From NCBI GenBank assembly GCA_946807835.1, contig OX327712.1, positions 13,906,001 through 13,970,000 on the forward strand: 64,000 nt of DNA. Reading direction: 5' to 3'. Below, one piece after another: positions 34,048-47,059 of this stretch. The position numbers and the translations under genes are program-made. A model generated the notes under the pieces. The model did not search any database, was not told the origin of the DNA, and saw only the letters and a program-made list of their open reading frames with translations. The first letter of the stretch is position 1. Each line of letters begins with the position of its first letter. This DNA is from Ailanthus altissimus (taxonomy: Eukaryota > Streptophyta > Magnoliopsida > Sapindales > Simaroubaceae).

Positions 34048-34880
34048 GTTTGACAATCATCCGCCCGTCAAACATAAAACACAATAATTATTAAAATATA
34101 ATATAATAATAACCACATGTCTAAATTATTATATGTAAAAAACATCCATATGATATAAAAAAAAAACCTTAAATTATTTTGTCCATGTTGTTTGCATTAA
34201 TTGTAAGCATTTTTCTATGGTTTCTTCTTTTGCAATGCTATATGTTTTAGTCTATGCCTATTAGGGTACTTACGTGTAATTGGAAGGTGTATCTCAATAT
34301 TATGCACTTTATCTAGAACTATTCAATCTAACAGATTAAGTGATTGACTAAATTGGTATATGTGACTACTAAGTCCTCAATTCTGTAATAGAAAGAATAT
34401 AAACCTTAATATTGTATTATTTCATGGCTATATCAACTATCTAATTTCTCTCTCGTCATTTACAACAAATTTGAGTTGTTAACTAAAAAAATTAGTATTA
34501 TCATAAAATGATCATTATGCTTTTAAATCTTATAGTTTGCCTAAGTGGTCAAGTAAGTTATCATATTTTTTACAATCTCTTTTCTATTGTAAAACTAATT
34601 TTGTGTTAACTCTCATATCTGTTCAATTAATTTAGTAATGGGTAGGGAACACACCTACTTTGCAATTAGATTAATATTCTATGCAATATTAGTGATCATG
34701 ATATTATATCTATTAAATGCACCTATTGATCTGGATCACTTGATACAATTAATTTTCTCTTTCAAATACTTAACTATTTTGAGGTTCATACCTCACATTT
34801 TTTTCATTTGATTCTAAAAATCATATAGGTGATATTTCTTATTAGTAACAAAATATGTTGTTAGTAATATAATTTTCTTA
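31751..34880. other. AT-rich intergenic stretch, no gene
   Basis: No coding frame is supported. 33000-33470 holds G/C-richer text (GACTGGGGGGATGGTGGTTG; TAGCGATGTTGGTAG) that resembles 46320-46700 inside the Mutator-type MITE and may be a diverged relative without clear ends. A TA run of about 30 bases sits at 34013-34043. Confidence 0.55.
34013..34043. repeat. (TA)n microsatellite
   Basis: A pure TA dinucleotide run of about 15 units. Shorter TA runs occur at about 39978-39996, 43183-43220 and 54750-54763. Confidence 0.9.
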
Positions 34881-34889
34881 TTTTTTTTT

Positions 34890-36110
34890 TACTTATTACA
34901 AACTTGTATTTCACAATCAAAATCTCCTTCGGATGATAGAAATGCACTCCATGATAGGCATTGGAAACACTTTATGGATAAATTTTTCTCAATTCTATCA
35001 TGTTGATCCAAAACAATGGCTATATCATTGAAATCACCAATAGCACCCCATAAGTTCTTAATAAATCATTCCTAAAATGCATCATGTTCATAATCAACAA
35101 TGTCCCATGTCAATTGATAAATTTGACTGTTTCTATTTTTACAAATTGCAATAATCATAGAACTAAGATATGGAATTTTCAAAAAAGTACAATAAACAAC
35201 AATCACTAGTATAATGGAAAGTAAAAACATTGAATTCAATGACCTAATACTAAAAAAAAAGTAGTACAAAAAGTATTCACTATCATTTGTCTTTGAATAA
35301 GTCACAATGTTTGGGTTTTCATTTCTTACCACATAGTAATAAGTAGGAAGGGCTTTGAATTAATCTTCTAAAGTACCAACTATCAACCTCAGTGCACACG
35401 TTTTAAAATGATAAGCCGTCATGTATAAATTCACACCAGATTATTCATATGCATCAGCTTGGATCTCTTTTTGTCTATAAATTTTGTTGACATCTGTGAA
35501 TTTTTTTAATTATTATAGCAATAATTCACTCTTAACTTAACGATGACTATCACCAATTAGTCTAGCTAACATGTGTACTTTTTGTCAATTCTTCGTAAGA
35601 TGAAATATTTTCGAGTATCTGTCGGTACGGCACAAACTCACTACTTGCACCTTTCATCATCACATTTTGCCTTACACTAATCTTTTTATGGACCTATAAA
35701 CTTCAAAGCTCTAGTTATCCTTTAGCAAAAGTTGGCTAAGAGCATCATAAGTGCATTCTTGTTAAAAAAAACAACTTTGCCCATTTTTGGAGCATGATAC
35801 CACATCTGATGAATTTAAGTTTGAAAATGAAATTAGAAGGAGAAACTAAAATGGATTCTATGGTTCAACAATATTATCCTATTCATCGAAAGGATTGGAC
35901 ATAAATCACAAATTATTTCACATTCTCTTATATTGGAATCATACACATCATCAACCTCAAACAAGTAGCCTCGCCATTCTTTTGTTTATCATTCAACCCA
36001 TCTGCTTCTCTATCGTCATCCGCATTATAGTTGTCATAAGCATCCTTATCTATGTGACTTAATGAGCATAAGTTCGATCATCATTATATCTCATTAAGGA
36101 CTTTGGTAGT
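34890..36110 (-). pseudogene. Second decayed MULE transposase
   Basis: Read minus, 35640-35580 gives KCDDERCK..VCAVPTDTRK, then YFILRRIDKKYTC, which matches the DNA-binding domain of the MULE at 28560-28680. 35332-34900 gives VVYCTFLKIPYLSS, NRNSQIYQLTWDIVDYEHDA and later WGAIGDFNDIAIVLDQHDRI, the catalytic core. Here a D-x-H (VLDQHDR) remains where the first MULE has Ala. Upstream, 36010-35900 has an acidic stretch as expected. Many stops. It is probably from the same MULE lineage as 27020-31750. No inverted ends were found; a solo LTR begins close by at 36385. Confidence 0.7.
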
Positions 36111-36384
36111 CAACTATAGTATTAGTTAGAAACACGACATTTGTTATTGTTAGGGTTGTGCTACTAACTTGGTTATTACTTCTTATGGACATAAAGCAAT
36201 TATAACAAGCTTATCAGTTCTTTACAAGAGTTCGTACAATCTCATTATTTATAAGGTGTTTAAGATCCACATTATCACATAAGGCTGCCAAACCTCTTTT
36301 ATGAATTATAATAAAAAATTTCACATCTTGATCATTTTGAATTACTAATGATATATCATTCATTATCATTGTGTACACACTACA

Positions 36385-38470
36385 TGTTAGGATTTGTTCT
36401 TATGTGCCATCTCTTTTTATATGAATATTTATTGTTTAATATATATACAATCAATATTTCATTAAAATTGTTAATATTATTAATTATATGGTAAGTAGCT
36501 TGTTACGTTTCAGACATTATAAATCTAAAGGAGTTTAGGTTAGCACTAAAGAGTTAACAATGCTAAGAGTTATTAGTACTAAGAATTAGCAATGTTAAGA
36601 GTTAGCAATTTTAAGAGTTAGCAAATTATACGAGTTAGAATCTTGTCAGAAATAGGACAACGACTTAAAAATATATTAGTAATGATATAGTTGTAAGGAG
36701 TTACAAATGGTGCTAGAAAATGTCATTATACAGTATGTTTTCAAACACCTCGTTCCTGATCTATCTTGACTGATGCGGGGCGATTTATGAACCATTTCCA
36801 GATCAATATATGTCTATATTTGAATTATTTAGATGGTTAGTCTTAGCAAACCATGAGTTTAGTGGAAGCTCGTATAGAGATATAAGTATTTAGTAAGGAT
36901 TAAGTACTGAACAAGCTCGCGAGGACCACTAATAGACATCTCATAAATTTGTCAATGGAATGTCTTATCGAGCTGAGTAATATTCGTGGTCCTTTAACTT
37001 AAGTTTCATAGTGGACTTTTGAGTGATCCACCATACTTTGGTTCCACGCATGTCAAAAATTTTTCATAGTCTGACTGTTGGGTATCGCTGAGTATAGTCC
37101 AATGCTCATTGAGTTCAGTGTGCGTAGATATGAGATTCATCATTATATGAGTGAGTTTTATATCTTGATACTTCGAGATTGCATTTTAAAAAGTCTTATA
37201 ACTATAAATAGTAAACCCAGAAATGATGTTTTTCATAGAAATATCACCAAAGTGTTTGCAGATATTGTTTATAGAAATATGAATTTAGAGATCAGTTCAC
37301 GATTGAGCAAATAACGATTTGACGGTGATGATCTATATTTTTGTTCTTCCAAGATATAGAAGGTGGAAGGATTATACGTATATGGTTAACCTCAGCTTGT
37401 ATGATTCAACGTGCTATTTTTTAATATTCGTAACGTGTGTATAGGGCATCATTCACGGACGTATGAAGCAATTCCATATGACAAACCGGGTATAGACCTA
37501 AGAAATGTCACAACATGAAGTATACTCGTTGCTCACTAGGGTAGAGGATTGGATTGAATAGTTTGATCTAAAAAATTTCAATAAACTAAATATTTGTTTT
37601 AAGATCTCTTGGGTTATGCACTTGTCAAGATTTAAGTATTAAGTACATTATTTAATTACTTGATAAAAATTATTAACTAATGGAATAATGACAAACGGCA
37701 CAATTAAGACCATAAATTGTTTGACTTTTAATTGACAAAATTAACTTTGCTTGTGTGACAAACAAAATTTATAAAATAAGTAAAATTTGTTTTTATTTTA
37801 TTTTATTTTAATTAATCAAATAGTCAAAGAAAAACAATTGTGCATGCCTTAGGCATGGTGTAGGCCAATTGATTGACTAATTGAAAAGGAAATGAAATAA
37901 AATGCAAAAGTGATTTTTTCATTTTGGCTAATGCTTTTGGTTCAACAATTTCACAAGAGATAGATAAGAGTTTTGTGTTTTTGGCTGCAAGTGTTGGGGT
38001 TCAAAGTTCTTCTTCATCTTTTACATATTATGGCCAACCATCTGCAAAAAGGAAAAAGAAATTGGTTTTGTGGTTCTAGCAAAAGATGCTGCACAAAACG
38101 ATTCTATTTCTTTTGAAACAAAGTTCAAAGATTAAAGAGTTAACTAAATTAAAGTGTTTAAGAGTTTAACATTTATTGTTGAAAAATTAGAGCTGTTATT
38201 TTAGAGATTCAAGCTCACCCAATTGGATCTTAGAATTGTCAAAAAGTGTGCTTCAAGGTAAACTCTGAATTGGAAGAAAAATTTAATCTAAAGACTTCTA
38301 AAGTGATTTTTTAATTTTATTAGTGTAACAAGATTTCAATTAAGTATGTGTTTGTTATATTAAAAAATTAGATTTTCATTCTGCTATGATTATGTGTGTA
38401 AAACATGCATAATTTTAATATAATGAATACATTTAACATGCATGCACCCTATTGGATTAACACACTTTCA
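36385..38470 (+). mobile_element. Solo copia-family LTR, 2086 bp, target duplication CTACA
   Basis: Starts TGTTAGGATTTGTTC and ends ACACTTTCA. CTACA lies on both sides (36380-36384 and 38471-38475). It is collinear with 17978-20274 and the reverse of 21649-23734 through its length, including TCAATGGAATGTCTTATCGA-like text and ACTCGTTGCTCACTAGGG. There are no internal genes. A 78-codon frame at 37078 is chance. Confidence 0.92.
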
Positions 38471-38475
38471 CTACA

Positions 38476-40660
38476 TTGATAAGACTTAACTCCAATTTTA
38501 TAACAACTAATTTTATAAAATTATCAATAATTCACAATCTTCAAGATTGAAATATTGACGCTTTGATACTCAATATCTCTCTTTACCATTATCGAAACTA
38601 TACCACATTTTCCTAAAAAATAGACAAGAAATAGCTTATTCTCCATAACACTTATATAAAAGATAAAAAATAAATAAAAAATTTTAAAAAATATTAATAT
38701 GTTTTTTTAATGTGGTAGGCCTATTGCCCCAAACTTTCATAACAACGTAATAGGTCACACAACATTGATTCTGTGTGGCCTATCATGTCAAGCTTCGTGC
38801 TCGACAAGCCTAATGCAATTTACCATGTGATTAACATGTCACGTGATCCATCAACCTTTTTTCATATTAAAAAAAAATTACTATCTAATCTATATTATAC
38901 AATGCATTTGTTTTGAAAAATTTATAGGCACTATAGTTACATTTTGCAATCATACAAAAGAAATCTTATCTAAGTATATAAAATCATAATAATTTTATTT
39001 AAATAACATAAAAAATAAAATAACAAGAAAGATATACAATCTCACCTCCGTCGCGAAAGTGTGAATATTTGTTGAATGATTCTATTCGATTCCCTCAAAA
39101 TTTCAAGTTTTTTTTAATTATTATTATAAAGTTTAAATTTAAAATAATAATGAAGTTAGATTTTATATACAAGATAAGGGCCTTTATGTTAATTTTCTAA
39201 CCATTTGACTACAAAAATTAAAAATTTTATATTTGACTAAATTAAAAAATTATCCAATTTTTTTGGCTGCATGTGAAAAATTCTCTTATTTTTTGGAATG
39301 AATTCTCAAAAAGCTTAATGTTGTATATAGCTAAAAGGTTGAATTTGAATGATCTATTTGTTTGTTTTTTTTTTTTGGCCTGTGCTTAATATTTAAATAT
39401 AAATATTAAATAATTTGTTTTAGAATAAAAACAACTGAAAACTAATAATTTTATATTTATAACCTTATGAATTTTTAATATTAAATTAATAAAAAATACG
39501 AACATATCTAACTGATATAATATTTAATTATACAAAACAATACTGAAACAATGATAATATGAATTTTATTTTAGTTGTTTATTACATTTTTTTTAAGTTG
39601 TAAGTATGTTAAAAAATTTGTTAATTATAAATTTGATCAACACAATAAATATGTATTTTATATGATTGTTATTTGATAGGAAATAAATTTATGAGTTTTA
39701 TAATAAGAGAGATGTAATATGTAAATTACGTAAGGTTATTTTGGAGAAAGAGATTAATAATATAATTTCCATTTTCTACATTAAACCAAAAAAAAAAAAA
39801 CTAAAAATAATTTAAAATTTTTATTAAGTTAGAAAACAAATAACTTAAATGATTGAATAAGCTAAATTAAGTCATATTTAGTATAAAAGAGGAAAAAAAA
39901 AGGTACAACCCTTAAATAAGTTAAATTAAGTCATATTCAACATAAAAAAATCACTTAAATTCTATCATAATCCATATATAAATATATATATATATATTAA
40001 AATCAGAACACTTCAAATTTTAAATTAAAATCAGGACACATTACATTTTAAATCCTAACCTTAAATTATATTAAATTTCAAAAATAATAATCACATTATA
40101 GTAATTAATTTTTTTATCAAATACATACTATTTTTTTGAAATATTATAACAATTATATCAAATAAAAAAAAAGTGAGATCTATGATACAAAAGTTGATTA
40201 GGAAGATTTACGTGTATATTATTAATTCAGGTAGAAAAATTGACCATATCTATGATATCAAAATACATAATTAGATTTAATGGTGGACCCGAGCGAGTTT
40301 CGTTCGATTTTGATCGAAATCAAATCGAACTTGCCTGCAATTTTTCAATTTGTTATAAAAGAGAATAAAAAAAAACTGATTTTGAGTAGAGTAACTGAGC
40401 TTAATTGAATCAATTTTTCCGGATTCGGTTTGATTTAATTTTTTTTCAGTTATGGGCCAATTGGGCCACTTTAAAATTGTGGGCTTTATTATTTCTTTTC
40501 TTTTTTTTTTTGATAAACCAAAAAGAAATCCAAATTTCACACCAATTTTGTTTATGTTTTTGATATAGAGTTCTATTTACCAGAGGTAAAATTCAGACAA
40601 TTTATAAACCGAAATACACAAAAAAATATATAATTAATTTCCAAAAATAGTAAGCACAAG
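38476..40660. other. AT-rich intergenic stretch, no gene
   Basis: No supported coding region, RNA gene or terminal repeat. 40265-40560 is a small G/C-richer patch (AATCAAATCGAAC; GGGCCAATTGGGCC), perhaps a short repeat relic. A minus-strand 87-codon frame there is Lys/Phe-rich and looks like chance. Confidence 0.55.
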
Positions 40661-40679
40661 AATACTAACCTCTCAATTG

Positions 40680-42112
40680 GAGTGTATGTTAACAAGACAC
40701 AACTTGTCAAGTAGTGCTTCAAATTGTGATGAACTCAATTCCTTAGTGAATAGATTTGTAATTTGATTATTGGTCCTTACATGTGCTGTTTTAATCAAGC
40801 CTTATTCCACATTCTCACGAACTAAGTGACATTCAATTTTGATATGCTTAGTTTGCTCATGAAAAATTAAATTTAAAGCAATATGTAAGGCTGCTTGGTT
40901 ATCATAGAATAACATGATCGGTTGAAGATTTTTGATTCCCAAGTCATTCAAAATATTCTTTAACCAAGTTACTTCACAATATGTAGTAGCCATAGAGTGA
41001 TACTCTGTCTCGGTAGTTGACCGAGCCACCATTGTCTATTTCTTAGTTTTCCAAGAAATAGGAGATTGACTATTTCAATATCCTATTACTGATCGTCTTG
41101 TATCTTAGTAGCGTGCCTAATCAGCATTACAAAAGACCTTTAATTAAAGTTTGCTTGTGAAGGATAATAAAATGCCTTGCCCTGACATTTGTTTTAAGTA
41201 TCTAAGGACTTTATATGCTGCCTCAAGGTGTGGTATGCATGGGTTGTCCATAAATTGACTCAAAACATGAACAACATAAACCAAATAGGGTCTAGTAATA
41301 GTAAGATAGATTAACCTTCCAACATGGCTCCTATATGAGGAGGGATCTTTCAAGAGGTCTCCATCAGATTGAGTAAGAGATAGATTTTGTTTCATTGTGA
41401 ATCTTGTTGGTTTAGTTGCTAAAAATCCAGCATCTTCAAGTATTTCTAATGCATATTTCCTTTGAGAAAGTGATTTCGTTTAAAGAACACGTCATTTCTA
41501 TTACCAACAAATATTTGAGTTGACCAAGATCTTTAAGCTTGAATTGTTTGTATAAAAACTATTTTGTATCCTCGTTATCTTGTAGATTATTGCTTGCCAA
41601 AATCACATCATCAATATACATAAGAATCATAATAAAACTATCCTTGTGGGATCAGACAATTAATGAATAGTTAGCCTTTGATAATTGAAAACCAAAACTC
41701 TTGAAGGCTGAAGAAATCTTTAAAAACCACTGCCGTTTTAAACCATATAATAACTTGTTAAGTTTGTAAACTCAAGTGTCCTCTTTTCATTTGAACCCAG
41801 GAGGCAGTGATATATACACATCATCATCAATATCACTATGCAAGAATGCATTATTAACATCAAGCTAGTAGAGATGCCATCCTTTAATGGCTGGGTACTG
41901 AGGAGCACATGTACAATAACTAGTTTGGCAAACGGGGCAAAAGTCTTTTGATAATCAAGTTCTTCAATTTGACTATATCCTTTGGTAACCAAACGAGCTT
42001 TGTAATGTTCGATTATTCTATCATATTTAAGTTTTACCTTGTATACCCATTTCATCTTATGGGTTTCTTTCCAAATGGAAGAGGCACAAGTATCTACGTA
42101 TGATTTGCTCAT
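40680..42112 (-). pseudogene. Copia RT and RNase H (element C2)
   Basis: Read minus: 42112-41738 has the RT start (KWVYKVKLKYD; ARLVTKGYSQ; YQKTFAPFAKL). 41735-41400 has LYGLK-type text and MYIDDVILASN, with Y-I-D-D at 41618-41607. 41395-41144 has SYRSHVGRLIYLTITRP and HLEAAYKVLRYLK. 41032-40802 has VARSTTETEYHSMA, NDLGIK and LFYDNQAALHIA. The end near 40690 is QITNLFTKELSS. The RNase H acidic residues (E in TETEYHS, D in YDNQAA) are visible. Stops and frameshifts break it in several places. No LTR could be defined below 40680. Confidence 0.87.
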
Positions 42113-42433
42113 AATGCTTGAATTTTATTATTTATGGTTATACGCCATTTAGGGTCCTTCATGGCCTGTAAAAAACTAGTTGGTTCTTTGATGATAGTTA
42201 AGGAGGTGGTAAAGATTTTATGAGGTATTGATAACTAATCACATGAAAAGAACTTCGGAGAGGTTGTATGGTGTACCTAATTTTGTGACCATATTGGAGG
42301 CAAATGATTGGTTCGATCTTGACAGAAGGGAAACATCTACATGAAAATTTTGAAAAAAGGTAAGATGTTGGATTGATCTTTTATAGTAATGACATATAGG
42401 AGGTGGTGTACTAGGAAACGATAAAGGTGTAAT

Positions 42434-43138
42434 CTAATGATTTTTTGGTAATGTCTCAATGAGATTTTGTGATTTGATAGGATCATTGTGAAGATAGTCT
42501 ATGGAATTTAGAAACAAAGGACACTCATTGGTAGTTGAAATGTGTTTGAAAGGAAAATCATTTTCAAAGAAAGTGACATCACAAGACACTAATACTTTGT
42601 GAAGTCCAAGATCATATAATTGGTATCCTTTTTCTCCATAGGGGTAACAAAAAAAATACAACAGATTTCATGAGCATCAAATTTGGATGGCTTTTGGTCA
42701 TGTGTGGAAGTAAAACACAAACACCTAATACTTGTAAATGGGAATAATTAAATGTTGTATTAAACAATCACTATAAGGTGCTTTGCCTTGCAAAAGAGGT
42801 AGGGTTGTGCTACTTATGAGATAGGCTGCAATTAAAATAACATCTCCCCAAAACCTATTAGGAAGATGAGCTTGGAAAAGTAATGCCCATGCAATATTTA
42901 GCAAATTTTTATGTTTGCGTTCAACAGCCTCATTTTGTTATAGAGTCTTCACACAACTAGTTTGATGGACAATACCTTTAGACAAATAATATGCTTCAAG
43001 TGTGAATTCATGGCTATTATCACTACACACAATTTTGACTTTTGAAGAGAATTGAGTCTCAACTATATTAATAAAATTAACTAGGTGAGTTTAAGTTTCA
43101 AATTTGTGGTTCATCAAATAAACCTATTTGTACTTAGT
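42434..43138 (-). pseudogene. Copia integrase, carboxyl half (element C2)
   Basis: Read minus: the integrase core after the inserted elements gives VYLMNHKFET, THLVNFINIVETQFSSKVKI, CSDNSHEF (usually a SDNG motif), HQTSCVKT, and a broken VERKHKNLLNIAWALLFQ. Then comes the carboxyl part, 42661-42434, with YGEKGYQLYDLG and VLVSCDVTFFENDFPF. The first part of the integrase continues at 47060 on the far side of the insertions. Confidence 0.82.
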
Positions 43139-43143
43139 AAAAT

Positions 43144-45984
43144 TGTAGTAACCACTTATTTACAATCAGTAAGAATAAGTATTTATATATATATATATAT
43201 ATATATATAAATATATATATTTTATTTGTATGTGGGTGATACTTGATTTATATATTGTTATTAGTAGTGTTTGTATAGGTTAAGGACATACTATTAGTAT
43301 TGGATTTATTTGCAAGACTTTAGATTTATTTTAGGGACCAAATTGTAATACTTTAAAAGTTTTGGAGGCTAATTCATAAATATTAAAAATTAGCCTCTTA
43401 GTATAAAAATATACATTTGAAACCCTAATTCACTCATTTTGGTGGAATCACCTCTTTTAGAGTGAGAAAAGAGAGAAAGAGAAGAAGAAGAATAATAAAG
43501 TTGAAATTTAAGCTTTAAGAGGTATATTATAACCCTTTCTTAGTTTCTTGGTATTAATTTAGTTAAATATTTTAAGTTTTGATTTTTGAAATATGTACAA
43601 TTGAGGATTTGATTTGAATTTCGTAAGATATTGTGAGAATTGATGATGATTTATGTAGATAGATTGATAAATCATGATGAATTGCAGAATTTCTACTTGA
43701 TAGTCTCTTGATTCAGAAATTTTATAAATTATTGTATTTCGATTCTGGTTTTGAATTTTGAGTATATAAAATTAGACATGTCTAGAATTAGTTAAGACTT
43801 TAAATAGATTAAAAATTCTAAAAATTGAATTGTAGTAAATTTATCAAAATGACCCCAAAATTCTAGAAAGTTTTTATGTTAACAGTATGATACAGTGAAA
43901 AATAATTTTTTATCTACTGAATGATTTTCAAAAATTAAAAATTAATGGAATATGATAATTTTATATGTCTAATATGATATATTAAGAATTGAGAATTTAG
44001 ATCAATGTGGTTAAAGTGTTATGATTTTCTAAAGAGTGTCAGCTCATTGCAATATTTGATTGACAGATTTTTAAAGTTATAGAATAAAATAGTTTTAAAA
44101 TACTTTTGACAGTGATTTTGAAGTGAAATATTTATCATGGATTGAGATATGTGTCAAGAGTAATTCTGTGGTAGTTTATAATTTTTGAGTTAGTTTATGA
44201 TATTATAAAATTGGGAGATTGAATACTATTTAGTAAATATTATGATCCTATCAGGATAATAATTTGGATTTGATGGTATTTATAGAATGGACTGTGTAGG
44301 AATTATGATATAATATTCATACAGAAGAAGGATATATGAGTCAAGAATGATATATTCTAATTTTGGAGTAATTGGACATCATTTGATGTATAAGAAAATT
44401 TTGTAAAGTGTAAGCGGTCAGAATGACAGGTTTTGAGACACCAAGTAATTAGACCAATTCGATGTGATAAGTGCAATATATGTAATTTTGTAAGCTATTT
44501 AAAGTATTTTGTATGAATGTTGAGGCTCATGAAAGGATTAATCTCCATTGATAGGTTAAGGAGATTTAAGCCTTGTAGCTGAAAGTGCTAAGAGGTAAGT
44601 ATATTAGACTTTTTACTGAAATCACAATAAACATAGTAATTGTTATGTATGATTTTGTAAACGTGGTTAGGAATATGTTTATGTTATGTCAAAGTATATT
44701 TTGATATGAAATGTGAAGACATGTATTTATGAATGTGAGCATAGACATTCATGACATATATGTGTTTTTGAAAGTGAGCTTTCAAAATGAAATGTATTTA
44801 ACAAAGAGAGCTTTTGAAGTGTAATATGTCTATAAGAAACATTTTATGTCTTGAGGATGCTTGAACTCACTGTTAGCTTAGTAGGCATTTTATGTGATTT
44901 GTGGAGCTTTTATGTGTGGCCTTTCCTTCAGGATTGGTATATGTTATGTGTTCCGTATCTAGGAAGGATCCTATTGGTACCTAAAGGAAGAGTGAGTCAT
45001 CACATTCGTGTGGTGGCGTATTGGTGCATGTGAGAGGACTCACCGATGATCAGGGTGAGGGTTTGGCTCTTACCTTCGGGCATAAGCATTATATATATGT
45101 AATTTAAACCTCACTTGTACTATTCCTCTCATACGGAATGTCACCTACGAGTGACATTTGGCTCATTATGTGATATGTGATATAAAAGTCTTATTAAGTA
45201 GTAGTTGAGTGATGGTATTCCTATTATATGTTTTGAAAGAATGTGTAAGCGCTTACATGACATGTGATTTGATAAGATTATGATTTTGATTGATCACAAC
45301 ATATCATACACATGCATTGTGTACATATATGTATTTGTATTTGATATATGAAAAATTAATATGCTTACTGAGTTTTATACTCATTATAGTTTATAGTGAT
45401 TTCAAGTAAATAAGGTACATATGTGTTTAGCGGATTTGGCAAAGCTTCTACTGTTCCTTGGGTTCCCTAAGTTGCTAGGTTGTTGAGTGTTTCATTTGGA
45501 GACATGTGGGATAAGATATTTGATTGGTTCTTATTGAATAAATACTTATGTATTATTTTATTGAGTGTGGTTATGGGTTGATTTTAAGTAAGAATTTACA
45601 ATGAATATATTTTAGGCTTTCGGAAGTAAGAATTTACAATGAATATATTTTGGACTTCTGATAACAAAGTTGCTATTGGTGACGTAGTAGAGTGTTAATC
45701 TCTGAGAAAACTCTGCGTATCTCCGATTTACTAATTGCCTCAGTCATAATTCAATTGTTATAATTTTGAAAAGTTGAAATGAATGTTTAAATATTGTCAA
45801 TAAATGTTTATGTTTATATTTTAAGTTATGGGTTGATTTTAGTGTTGAACTTACTAGCAACTTGTTAAGGATTCCTATGTTAAATTAAAGTTTAAAATTT
45901 TATGCAATATTATTTATGAGTGCACATTATTGAATGAATGTAAATTATGTCGTGTGTCAGATCTTTTGGATCTGGAGCATGACA
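43144..45984 (+). mobile_element. Solo LTR (family G), 2841 bp, target duplication AAAAT
   Basis: Starts TGTAGTAACCAC and ends GGAGCATGACA. AAAAT lies on both sides (43139-43143 and 45985-45989). A TATAAAAATATAC box at 43402 followed by a GA-rich tract (43460-43500) suggests the plus strand is the sense strand. There is no coding sequence. A second copy in reverse lies at 57968-60684. The length and the TGT..ACA ends suit a large Gypsy-type LTR, but the superfamily is not proven. A 60-codon frame at 44851 is not supported. Confidence 0.9.
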
Positions 45985-45992
45985 AAAATCAT

Positions 45993-47059
45993 AGGAAAAG
46001 GATATTTTTATCTCCCAAGTTTGACCTAATTCTCAATTTTATCCTACGAGTTTTAAAAAACTCAATTTTGACCTAACCCGTTAGTGAGATTCTATTAGAT
46101 TTGACTAAAAATCCTTTTTAATAGTACATAGATAAATTTACCCTTAGTTATTATGTTAATTGAAAATGGTGATGTGAGCATATTATACAATGTACACGTG
46201 TCAATTATTAATACACTATTAAAAATAAAAAGATATGTGACACGTTTTAATAGGTTTAAAATTTAATATTCATTAAAAATTTATTTTATAATTAAAAAAT
46301 AATTAAAATAAATAAAATTTAACCGCCAATAACAGCAACTATCGTCGCCGGCCACCATCAATTGCTGGATTTCGGTAATGAAAATAATCAAAATTTACGT
46401 CATTGAATTCTATTTTTTTATATCTATACAATGGTGGAATCACTTTTGTAAAAAAAAAAAAAGAAAGTGGCCAAAAAAATAGATCCAAAATAAGTGGAGG
46501 GTGGTGGCCACTGTTAAATGGTGGTGGTCGTCGTCAACACCCCTCACCGTCGGTCACGCGTCGAACGCACCACCGCCCCCAATGTTCGATGCGCGACTGT
46601 TGGCCCCTGATAGTTAGTGGCGGCCACCACCATTCGCCATCGAATGGCAGGGTGATGACGTGCGTCATGTTTTTTTTTTTCACTTTTGGCATGTATACAG
46701 CACTTCGTTGACAAAAAAACCTATGATTGCATAGATCACAAAAATTTTAGTCTAATGATGTCAATTTTAAGTCGAATCACAATTGGTCACTGACGATCGA
46801 TCAGCTACTAATGACGACAATGACTGCTCTCTTTTTATTTATTTGTTTTATTTTATTATTTAAGGGACTAATCAGTGATTGACACATGGATATTTTATAT
46901 CAACTTATTTCAAATTTTATATAGAGTGACTATTTTTCCCTCTAGTATTAAAATTGACAGAATCTCACTAATGAATTAGGACAAAATTAAATTTTTTGAA
47001 TCTTGTGGGATAAAATTGAGAATTAAGTCAAACTCATGGGATAAAATTATCCTTTGCCT
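45993..47059. mobile_element. Mutator-type MITE, about 1067 bp, long terminal inverted repeats
   Basis: AGGAAAAGGATATTTTTATC on the left is matched by the reverse complement of the right end (AGGCAAAGGATAATTTTATC) and on for about 110 bases, through TTCTCAATTTTATCC and TTAGTGAGATTCT. The flanks AAAAATCAT and TTAAATCAT give a 9-bp duplication with two mismatches. It becomes 8 of 9 if the adjacent solo LTR is removed. It split the copia integrase between VDD and F. The GC-rich middle (46320-46700) has GGTGGTGG/CCACCACC-like words. No transposase. Confidence 0.82.

Noticed and set aside
40277..40540. Minus-strand frame of 87 codons
   Set aside because: Lys/Phe-rich with no recognisable fold and no neighbour to support it.
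43144..45984. Whole retrotransposon or host gene
   Set aside because: Clean TG..CA-type ends with a 5-bp duplication and no coding content make it a solo LTR.
46403..46711. Plus-strand frame of 102 codons in the MITE
   Set aside because: Low-complexity His/Arg/Gly-rich product of GGTGGTGG-like words; no domain.
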